NCBI GenBank assembly: GCA_963771655.1
Contig: CAVYUG010000009.1
Span: forward strand, 1 to 64,000
Direction: 5' to 3'
DNA: 64,000 nucleotides
Source: JAWVFM01 sp963771655
Lineage (GTDB): Bacteria; Actinomycetota; Thermoleophilia; Solirubrobacterales; 70-9
This document shows positions 8,303-15,140 of this stretch, piece after piece (within the stretch, counting starts at the first letter, position 1; every line of letters starts with the position of its first letter). Below the pieces are notes generated by a model. That model made no database searches. It was not told the origin of the DNA and saw nothing but the letters and a program-made list of their open reading frames with translations. The position numbers were made by a program, and so were the translations under genes.

Positions 8303-8860
8303 CTAGTGGTGACGGAGACCGAAGAACCGTGGAACCCGTGCGCAGTAGCGGTCGTAACGGGAGCCGAACACCCTCGAGAGGTGCGGCTCCTCAAGCCCGA
8401 CGACCCACAGCCATAGCCCTGCGGTGATGAGACCCGCCACCGCAAGCCCAAGCCCTGAGCGCGCGAGCACCGCCGCTCCGATCGCGACCAGGATGAGCCC
8501 CGCGTACTGCGGGTTGCGGCTGAATTGATAGATGCCGCCCTCGACGAGACCCCCGGTCTCGACCCCATAGAGCTTCGTCGACGAGCCGAAGAGGCGCGCG
8601 CCGAGAAGCGCGAACCCCAGGCCGACGAGAACCAAGGTCACGCCGGCGAGGATCGCCGCGATGAGAGGCATCGCGATCGGCCACGGGCGAAGAACGAGCG
8701 CGAGCGCCAGCAGCCCCACCCCGAGCGCGTAGAGCGAGTTGATCGCGAGGGCGGTGCTCTTCGACAGATCCCCGGAGTGGGACCATTCCCGGCGCGCTCG
8801 GCGCGCGACCCAGGCGAAGTCGAGGATCGTGATCGCGCCGAGTACGGGGAGGGCGATCAA
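8303..8860 (-). CDS. Isoprenylcysteine-methyltransferase-like (ICMT/PEMT) membrane protein
   Basis: 185 residues from a TTG at 8860 that overlaps the preceding stop by 4 bp. Four to five membrane helices precede the conserved cytosolic region GGIYQFSRNPQYAGL and LEEPHLSRVFGSRYDRYCARVPRF. That pattern of RNPxY followed by a Glu-Glu and an R-Y-x-x-Y-x-x-x-V-x-R-F tail is typical of the ICMT/phospholipid-methyltransferase family, which uses S-adenosylmethionine at the membrane face. Members are often encoded beside heavy-metal transporters; the substrate in bacteria is largely unknown. Last gene of the coupled metal operon. Confidence 0.8.
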   Translation of the reverse strand: MIALPVLGAITILDFAWVARRARREWSHSGDLSKSTALAINSLYALGVGLLALALVLRPWPIAMPLIAAILAGVTLVLVGLGFALLGARLFGSSTKLYGVETGGLVEGGIYQFSRNPQYAGLILVAIGAAVLARSGLGLAVAGLITAGLWLWVVGLEEPHLSRVFGSRYDRYCARVPRFFGLRHH

Positions 8861-9540
8861 CCGGAGACGACTCCCTGCAGGTAAAGGTCAGGGGATGCGA
8901 CGAACCGCTCGCGGCACGCCTTCGAGCAAAAGGCGTACTCGATCCCCCGATATTCCGCCGTGACGCTTGAGTTGGCGGGATCAAGCCCGATGTGGCAGAC
9001 GGGATCGATGAACAGCGCCGCGGCCTCATCGAGGCACTCGACTTCGAATATCCGAACCTCCTCGGCGAGGTTGCGCAAGCGAACAGGGCCGCGGTCGACG
9101 AAGCGGGTGCTGTCCAGCGTGCCCGCGGCGTTCCGCGCCGCCTCACTCGCGAGCACCTCGCCGCCGGCGGCGAGGTCGGCGATCCGTGCGGCGACGTTGA
9201 CCGTCGTGCCGAGCCAGTCTCCGCCCCGCTCGAGCGCAGGCCCGTAGTCAATGCCGAGCCCCACCTTCGGGTGCCCCGGCCGCGCCATCTCGTGGTGGGA
9301 GAGCTCAAGCGCGATACGGATCGCCGCGGCTGCATCCGAGACCCGCAGCATCAGTCCGTCCCCGAGAGCCTTCACCTGCTCGCCGCCGTGGCGGTCGAGC
9401 AGCCGCCGCGTGTGCTGCTCGAAGTCGTCTGTGGCTTGCAACGCTCGCTCGTCGCCGAGCGCCTCCGTGAGGGCTGTGAAGCCGGCAATGTCCGCGAAGA
9501 CGAACGCGTGCCGGTCGCGGCCATCGACTCGCCGGCCATT
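8857..9540 (-). CDS. Class III nucleotidyl cyclase with C-terminal YHS domain (fused in frame to CDF)
   Basis: FVFADIAGFTALTEALGDE opens a class III adenylate/guanylate cyclase domain with the first metal-binding Asp; VKALGDGLMLR supplies the second metal site and WLGTTVNVAAR the transition-state Asn and Arg. At the C-terminus IDPVCHIGLDPAN and FCSKACRERF form a YHS metal-binding domain. Cyclase-YHS proteins occur elsewhere in actinobacteria. Here the reading frame is continuous upstream into a CDF transporter with no stop. A good ribosome site and an ATG at 9539 exist in a neighbouring frame, so an independent gene (about 225 aa) with one missing base near 9515 is the alternative. Confidence 0.8.
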   Translation of the reverse strand, partial: NGRRVDGRDRHAFVFADIAGFTALTEALGDERALQATDDFEQHTRRLLDRHGGEQVKALGDGLMLRVSDAAAAIRIALELSHHEMARPGHPKVGLGIDYGPALERGGDWLGTTVNVAARIADLAAGGEVLASEAARNAAGTLDSTRFVDRGPVRLRNLAEEVRIFEVECLDEAAALFIDPVCHIGLDPANSSVTAEYRGIEYAFCSKACRERFVASPDLYLQGVVSG

Positions 9541-10441
9541 TGCCTCCTCGAGCTGCAAGAACTCGCCTTCGCGCGAGTGATCAACCTGGAGGGTCGTGTG
9601 CTCGATGTCGAAGCGCTCGGCCAGCATGCGCTCGAGCTCGCGACGCGCCGCGTGGCAGTCGGCGTCCGCGTCGACGAGCACGTGTGCCGAGAGAGCCGGA
9701 AAACCCGAGGCCACCTCCCATACGTGGAGGTCGCGCAACCCGCTCACGGGCTCATGTCCGATGATCGCCTCGCCGATCTCATCCGGATCGAGGCCCTCGG
9801 GGGCCGCCTCGAGAAAGACGCGGCCCGACGCGCGAAGCAGCTGGTAGGCCGCCCGAAGCATGATCGCGGCGATCAGAAAGCGAGGCGATGCCGTCAGCGC
9901 GCCCAAAGCCGGTGGTGATGATGACGAGACCGGCAATCGCGGTAGCGATGAACGCCGCGAGGTCGGTGAGGATGTGCTGGAAGGCACCTTCGACGTTCAT
10001 CGACTCGCGGTTCGCCTTCGAGAGCGTCCAGGTGGCGGCGAGGTTGACGGCGACCCCGATCAGTGCGACGACGAGGACGGCGACGCCGCCGACGCTCGGC
10101 GGCTCCACCAGACGGCGGATCCCCTCGTAGGCGATCAGGAGGCCGAGGACGAGCAACGTCGTGCCGTTGAACTGCGCCGAGAGGATCTCGACCCGCTTCA
10201 GGCCGTAGGTCATCGCGCCTTTCGGCGGCCTCGCGGCGAGCCGGATCGCGACCAGCGCCAGCGCGATCGCGCCCGCGTCGGTGAGCATGTGAGCGGCATC
10301 GGAGAGCAGAGCGAGCGAGTTGACGGCGATCCCGACGGCGACCTCCGTGGCCATGAAGCCGAGCAGGAGCCCGAGGGTGATCGCAAGCTTGCCGCGATCG
10401 GCGTTGGCGCTCGCGCCGTGGGTATGGCCTTCGTGCGTCAC
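9541..10441 (-). pseudogene. CzcD-type cation diffusion facilitator, one frameshift
   Basis: From the GTG at 10441 (VTHEGHTHG) this encodes a CDF zinc/cadmium/cobalt exporter: helix 2 has SLALLSDAAHMLTDAG (the HxxxD site), helix 5 has FQHILTDLAAF (second HxxxD), and the cytoplasmic C-terminal domain ends at HTTLQVDH. The frame breaks near 9884 between GRADGIAS and LIAAIMLRAAYQLL; removing one T from a TTT run repairs it. The start overlaps the upstream stop by 4 bp (GTGA), so it is translationally coupled to the CDF before it. After LQVDH the frame runs on into the cyclase. Confidence 0.8.
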
Positions 10442-11164
10442 TCGACTGAGTGCGTACCCGCTTGGCAGCAATCATCCGCGTCGGCGGTGCGCTCGCGAGC
10501 GAAAGGCGTGCCCGCTGCGCAGCAGCCCTCCCCGCGCCACGTCTCGAGCCCCTCGTGCACTGCAACGGCCGCTATCGCGAGCGCCGCTATCGAGTCGAGC
10601 CACCACCAGCCGAAGGCGGCGTTGCCGGCGAGCCCGGCCAAGACGGCCCCCGCGAGGTAGGCGCAGAGCAGGTTCTGAGCTCCCTCGCCATGGGTCGCCG
10701 CGGACCCGAGGGTCACGGCGAGCCGTTGCTTCGCCCTCCCGAGCACGGGCATGCCGACGAGACTCGTCGCGGTCAGCAGCATGCCGAGGACGCTCGTGGC
10801 TGGGCGGTCGGCCGCCGCGAGATGCTGGATCGCCTCCAAGGCGATGTACGGCGCGAGGAGGAAGAACGAGATCGCCACCAGCCTCTGGGCGCGCCTCTCG
10901 GCCGCCGCCGAGTGCAGGCGCGGCGCCGCTGAAGCGCCAGACTATGAAGACGCTTGCCGCCCCCTCGATCGCGGAGTCGATTCCGAATCCGACGAGGGCG
11001 ATCGACCCGGCCATGATGCCCGCGAGGACGCCGATCGCCCCCTCGGTGGCCATCCACGCGAGACTGAGCCAGGAGAGGGCTCGCGCCCGCCCGGCCGCGC
11101 GCAGCCACTCCGCCGTTGGCGCGTCGTCCCTCGAGCCGAGGGTCGGGGCGACGGCTCCGCTCAC
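10438..11164 (-). pseudogene. Cation transporter of the CDF superfamily, one frameshift
   Basis: From a GTG at 11164 the first half reads RALSWLSLAWMATEGAIGVLAGIMAGSIALVGFGIDSAIEG, a CDF-like helix pair with an FGIDS metal site in place of the classical HxxxD. The second half, in another frame, reads RLVAISFFLLAPYIALEAIQ ... WWWLDSIAALAIA and ends in a Cys-rich tail (EGCCAAGT, DDCCQAG) that may bind metal. The break is near 10925. It sits between the ArsR gene and the CzcD gene with 4-bp overlaps on both sides. The transported metal is unknown; the Cys tail suggests a soft metal. Confidence 0.7.
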
Positions 11165-11514
11165 GCCCGCGCCGCCTCGATGAGGCTCGCCCGAAGCAAC
11201 GCCGCTCCGAGCTCGGTGAGCTCGTAGAGCACCATCTTGCCGTCGCGGCGGCTGCTGACGAGATCCGCGGCACGCAGGGCGCGCAGATGGTGGGAGACCA
11301 GGTTCTCCGCCCGCTCGGTCACCCAGGCGAGGTCGCAGACGCAGAGCTCGCCCCCCTCTGCAAGCGCGCACGCGATCATGAGTCGAGTGGGGTCGCCGAG
11401 CGCCTTCGCGCGCCCCGCCGCGCCGCGCGCCACGCTCGCGTCGAGGCGCCGGAGCCGCAGCGCCTCGGCCTTCTCCAAGTCGAGGCACAGGAGATCGCAG
11501 CGATCGTTCGGCAT
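11161..11514 (-). CDS. ArsR/SmtB-family metal-responsive repressor (CadC/CmtR type)
   Basis: 117 residues. A winged HTH occupies about 35-105 (ALGDPTRLMIACAL, then RAENLVSHHLRALRAADLV as the recognition region). ELCVCDLA carries the paired cysteines of the alpha3N-type metal site, and two more cysteines near the N-terminus (DRCDLLCLDLEK) resemble the second thiolate arm of CadC, which senses Cd(II), Pb(II) or Zn(II). It heads the leftward operon, so it probably represses its own promoter and the downstream transporters until metal binds. The stop overlaps the next start (GTGA). Confidence 0.9.
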   Translation of the reverse strand: MPNDRCDLLCLDLEKAEALRLRRLDASVARGAAGRAKALGDPTRLMIACALAEGGELCVCDLAWVTERAENLVSHHLRALRAADLVSSRRDGKMVLYELTELGAALLRASLIEAARA

Positions 11515-11560
11515 GGGCGCCTCATCCTAATAAGCGTTGAGATGTTCTGCTCGTCGGTGC

Positions 11561-12127
11561 TCAGTGGGCGTGTTCGTGGCCGCGCACCGTGCGCCAGGAG
11601 TCCCAGGTGATCCGCAGGATCACGGCGGTGATCGCGATACCGATCAGCGGGTCGGCGAGGGAGAGGCCGACGGCGACGGCCACCGCGCTGGCGACGACGG
11701 CCAGGCTGACGTAGGCATCGGCACGGGCGTGGTTGCCGTCGGCGATCAGCGCCGAGCTATTGAGCCGCTGGCCGGCACTCGTGCGGATGATCGCCGCCAG
11801 CCAGTTGCCGGCGAAGCCGATGCCACCGGCGGCAGCGAGCGCGATCAGATGCGTCGGCGTCTGCGGATGGATCAGTCGCGATACCGCCTCCACCCCCGCC
11901 ACGCATGCCGAGACGAAAATCGCGAGGACGACGAAGAGACCGGCGATCCGCTCGGCGCGCTCGGAGCGCAGGAGGAACGCAATTCCGAGCGGGATCGCCG
12001 TCGCGGCATCCCCGAAGTTGTGGATCAGGTCCGCGAGGAGCGCGATCGAGCCGCTGGCGAGGAAGATCGCGACCTGGGCCGCGGCGGCGATCCCGAGCAC
12101 CGCGAGCGAGAGCCCGACGGCTCGCAT
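11561..12127 (-). CDS. CDF-family cation efflux protein with His-rich N-terminal region
   Basis: 188 residues from the ATG at 12127: LLADLIHNFGDAATAI and DGNHARADAYVSL carry the two metal sites of CDF transporters across about five helices, ending GHEHAH without a large cytosolic domain. The same frame stays open upstream to about 12310 and encodes an unmistakable His-rich loop (VHRHGERIHAHPHS, EHPHGHDAHGHHDHSHG), typical of CDF N-termini. No ATG, GTG or TTG begins that stretch, only a CTG (before ADTTYEQLHG) or an ATG one frame off. So the true start is upstream, with a rare start codon or a missing base. Divergent from the SCO1-like gene. Confidence 0.75.
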   Translation of the reverse strand: MRAVGLSLAVLGIAAAAQVAIFLASGSIALLADLIHNFGDAATAIPLGIAFLLRSERAERIAGLFVVLAIFVSACVAGVEAVSRLIHPQTPTHLIALAAAGGIGFAGNWLAAIIRTSAGQRLNSSALIADGNHARADAYVSLAVVASAVAVAVGLSLADPLIGIAITAVILRITWDSWRTVRGHEHAH

Positions 12128-12421
12128 GCCGGCGCGGGAGCGCTTGATGCTCTGGTCGACGAGCCCGTGCGAGTGGTCGTGATGCCCATGGGCGTCGTGG
12201 CCATGGGGATGCTCGGCGGTGTCATGCTCGTGGGGGCCGGAGTGCGGGTGAGCATGGATGCGCTCGCCGTGTCGATGGACCAGGCCGTGGAGCTGCTCAT
12301 AGGTGGTATCCGCCAGAGCAGGGCCAGGCTACCGGCGGTGAAACCCTGGCTAGCCGGCAGTGGTGGCGATGATGTTGGTGATGGCGGTAGGAGCCATGAA
12401 CTGAGGCCATAGGCTGCCGGT

Positions 12422-13066
12422 ATGCCGGCTGCGATGAGGCTGCCTGCGCAACCGGGCCGGCGCGGAGTGCCGATGCTGCTCGGCGCCCTCGCGCTGCTCG
12501 CCGCCGGGTGCGGTGGCTCGAGCTCGGCGACCCCAAGACAGACCTCCACCGCTGCGAGCTTTGCCGGCCTGACCGCCAAGCCGCCGAAGCCGGCTCCACC
12601 GTTTCAGCTGTCCGACTACCAGGGCCACCGTGTCGACCTCGCGAGCCTTCGCGGCAAGGCGGTGCTGTTGACCTTCCTCTACACCCACTGCCCCGACACC
12701 TGCCCACTCATGACCGATCACCTCCACACGGCGCTCGGCGAGCTCGGGCCGAAGGCGAGGAAGGTCAGGATCCTCACCGTGTCGGTGGATCCGCGTGGCG
12801 ACACGCCCGCCGCGGTGACGAAGTTCCTGCGCGAGCACCGGATGACAGGGAAGATGGATTGGCTCGTTGGCTCGCGCTCGACGCTTGCGCCGGTCTGGAA
12901 GCAGTGGGGAGTGAAGGCGCAAGCGCCGGTTGGAAAGCGCGAACTCGTCGGGCACTCGGCCGAGCTCTATGGCATCGCCGCGAGCGGCAAGATCAGGACG
13001 CTCTACCCCTCGAACTTCACACCAGCGCAGATCGTCCACGACGTACCGCTGCTCGCGAGCCAGTAG
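12422..13066 (+). CDS. SCO1/SenC-like copper chaperone lipoprotein
   Basis: 214 residues. The hydrophobic N-terminus ends in a lipobox (LLAAGC), so the mature protein is probably membrane-anchored outside the cell; an ATG at 12473 gives a shorter signal peptide. The thioredoxin-like domain contains THCPDTCPLM (the CxxxC copper site) and VGHSAELYGI (the conserved His ligand). SCO proteins deliver Cu to the CuA site of cytochrome oxidase or act in copper and redox homeostasis. It is the last gene before the right attachment repeat and fits the island's metal theme. Confidence 0.88.
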   Translation: MPAAMRLPAQPGRRGVPMLLGALALLAAGCGGSSSATPRQTSTAASFAGLTAKPPKPAPPFQLSDYQGHRVDLASLRGKAVLLTFLYTHCPDTCPLMTDHLHTALGELGPKARKVRILTVSVDPRGDTPAAVTKFLREHRMTGKMDWLVGSRSTLAPVWKQWGVKAQAPVGKRELVGHSAELYGIAASGKIRTLYPSNFTPAQIVHDVPLLASQ

Positions 13067-13137
13067 GCGACATCAGGCCCATGGCGGTTACCGTGGCGCG
13101 CCCCGCGGGCGTCTCGGGTCGGACTGCGGCACCTGAT

Positions 13138-13170
13138 GTTTGGGCAGCGAGCGCATCTCGCTGCCCAAAC
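13138..13170. terminator. Strong hairpin after the SCO1-like gene
   Basis: GTTTGGGCAGCGAG, loop CGCAT, CTCGCTGCCCAAAC: a perfect fourteen-base-pair stem 72 bp after the stop codon, without a T-run. The remaining stretch to 13434 holds the attachment repeat and no gene. Confidence 0.6.
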
Positions 13171-13276
13171 GCGCAGGGATCAGGCGCAAATTGCGGGGGT
13201 CAGCGCGGCGTCATCTCTCGATGTGAGCACGCTAGAAACGGCTTGTCCAAGCCAGAAATTCGCAATCGCCAGCCTC

Positions 13277-13317
13277 GCTTTGCAGGCCGCTGCGTAACCA
13301 CTCCGCCAAGGCGCCGG
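13277..13317. repeat. Right attachment repeat (41 bp copy of tRNA-Cys 5' half)
   Basis: Identical to 5732-5772. Only the 5' half of the tRNA is present, so this is not a functional tRNA. If the element entered through the tRNA, this copy is the original chromosomal 5' half and the intact gene at 5700-5770 was rebuilt by the element. It defines an island of about 7.5 kb. Confidence 0.8.
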
Positions 13318-13434
13318 GCGGCCAAGCGTAGCGGTGGACGGAAGTGCCGGAAATCGAAGCCTTGTGGCGCAAATCCCACCTGTGCGGTGCATTTCGTGCC
13401 ACGGCGGGCCACCCAACCCATCTAGGGTGGCCGG

Positions 13435-14256
13435 GTGACCGCCATCGAGATGAAGCGAGCCGGCGAGATCGCCTACCGGGAGGCGGCGCCCGACGCGGGC
13501 TCGGGCCTCGATCCGCTCCTCTGCGTCCATGGCTTTCCCGAGAGCTCGCTGATGTGGAACGCGGTGCTCGAGGTAGTCGGGGACACCGGCCGGCGTGCGA
13601 TCGCGATCGACCTCCCCGGGTTCGGCGACTCGCGCCCGGATCCGCCGGGGACCTGGGAGCGGCAGGTGGATGCGCTCGAGCGGTTCGCCGAGGAGCTGGG
13701 CCTTGAGCGAGTCGCCCTCGCTGTGCACGATTGGGGCGGCCTCATCGGCCTCCGGTGGGCGTGCGACCAGCCCGGCCGGGCGTCGGCCCTCGTCGCCTCG
13801 AACACGGGCTTCTTTCCCGACGGGAAGTGGCACGGCGCCGCGGACGTCATGCGGACGCCCGGGAAGGGCGAGGAGATGCTCGACGCATTCGACCGCGATG
13901 GATTCACGGCGATGATGCGCTCCCAGTCCGCCGGCTTCAACGACGAGGCGATTGCCCACTACTGGCGCGCCTTCGAGACGGAGGAGGGGCGGCACGGCGT
14001 GCTCGAGCTCTACCGCTCGGGCGACTTCCCAAAGCTCGAGCCCTACCGTGGCAGGCTCGCCGCGCTCGGCATCCCGATGCTGCTCCTGTGGGGCGCGGAC
14101 GATCCGTTCGCTCCCGTTGCCGGGGCGTACCGCTTCAAGAAGGAGATCCCCGACGCCGAGATGGTCGTCGTCGACGGCGCCGGCCACTTCGTCTACGCGG
14201 ACGAGCCCGAGCGCTGCGCGCGCGAGGTGGCGGGGTTCCTCAGCTCGCTGCGCTGA
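13435..14256 (+). CDS. Alpha/beta hydrolase, haloalkane dehalogenase/epoxide hydrolase type
   Basis: 273 residues from a GTG. HGFPESS near residue 32 supplies the oxyanion region. The nucleophile elbow VHDWGG has Asp (about D99) instead of Ser, as in haloalkane dehalogenases and epoxide hydrolases. WGADDPFAP carries the third acidic residue and GAGHFV the catalytic His. The substrate cannot be told. First gene outside the island; its 3' end overlaps the convergent hydrolase by 17 bp. Confidence 0.82.
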   Translation: MTAIEMKRAGEIAYREAAPDAGSGLDPLLCVHGFPESSLMWNAVLEVVGDTGRRAIAIDLPGFGDSRPDPPGTWERQVDALERFAEELGLERVALAVHDWGGLIGLRWACDQPGRASALVASNTGFFPDGKWHGAADVMRTPGKGEEMLDAFDRDGFTAMMRSQSAGFNDEAIAHYWRAFETEEGRHGVLELYRSGDFPKLEPYRGRLAALGIPMLLLWGADDPFAPVAGAYRFKKEIPDAEMVVVDGAGHFVYADEPERCAREVAGFLSSLR

Positions 14257-15127
14257 CCGCGAGCGCCGGGCCGACCGCGGCCGCGATCGCTCCGGGGTCC
14301 TCGATCTGGGGGTAGTGCCCGAGGCCGTGAAGGCGCCTCACGGGCGCGCTCGGGCGCATTTCGATCAGCGCGTCGAGCACCGCGAGCGTCGCCACCGGGT
14401 CCTCGGTGGCCCAGGCGAAGCTGAGGCCGCCGGCCCAACCGCGGATCGCGCCATGCCAGCGCCCGGCGAGGCGGACCCGCTCGTCGAGGTAGTGGATGAG
14501 CTTGTGGCCCAACGCCCGGCCTCCTCGGTAGCGAATGAGCGACCACTGATCGGCCGCCTCCGCGTCGCTCAGGGGATGGTCCGCCGCGAAGAGGGCCCCG
14601 AACTCGCGGCGGAAGACCGGCTCGTTCGCGAGCCTTGACGCGAAGGGACCTAGGCGACCGCGGAGGAGCCGCTGCGAGCGGGTGAGCCTCGCCCGTTCGA
14701 GGACGATGCTGCCGTTGAAGAGCAGGGCGCCCGCGATATCGATCTCCAGGGTCCCCTCGACGTCCCGTGCCATCAGCTCCGTGGCGACGGACGTGCCCAT
14801 GTCGTGGGCCACGACGAAGACCGGGCCGCCGTGAAGGTGGCGGCGAACCATCTCCTCGACGAGATCCGCCTGCCAGGCGAGCGTGTAGACGTGGTCCGCC
14901 GGCTTCTCGGAGAGGCCGAAGCCGAGGAAGTCGAAGGCGAGCACCGGCCGGTCGCGCTCCACGTCGAGGAACGCCCGCCAGTCGAACGAGCTTGACGGGA
15001 ACCCGTGAAGGAGGACGAGCGGCGGGCCGGCCCCCGGCCGCTCAAACACGTGGATGTCGCGGTCGCGGAACCGCTCGGTTCGGCCGAGCGCGCGCCACGC
15101 CTCGACTCGCTCGGTGAGCCCGGAGAT
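14240..15127 (-). CDS. Alpha/beta hydrolase, Asp-nucleophile type, probable ATC start
   Basis: About 295 residues: LLHGFPSSSFDW (oxyanion loop), VVAHDMGTSV (Asp nucleophile elbow), a cap domain, and LHGLGHYPQIEDP with the catalytic His. It follows the sulfatase gene by 13 bp and is probably co-transcribed with it. The recognisable N-terminus (SGLTERVEAWRALGR) has no ATG, GTG or TTG before it in frame. An ATC at 15127-15125, 8 nt after GAGGAGG, is the best start and gives (M)SGLTERVEAW. A one-base error near the start is the alternative. Confidence 0.78.
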   Translation of the reverse strand: MSGLTERVEAWRALGRTERFRDRDIHVFERPGAGPPLVLLHGFPSSSFDWRAFLDVERDRPVLAFDFLGFGLSEKPADHVYTLAWQADLVEEMVRRHLHGGPVFVVAHDMGTSVATELMARDVEGTLEIDIAGALLFNGSIVLERARLTRSQRLLRGRLGPFASRLANEPVFRREFGALFAADHPLSDAEAADQWSLIRYRGGRALGHKLIHYLDERVRLAGRWHGAIRGWAGGLSFAWATEDPVATLAVLDALIEMRPSAPVRRLHGLGHYPQIEDPGAIAAAVGPALAVSAAS

Positions 15128-15140
15128 CGGTCCCGCCTCC

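Noticed and set aside
13277..13317. A second tRNA-Cys gene
   Set aside because: Only the 5' half matches and no T-arm or 3' acceptor strand follows; it is an attachment repeat.
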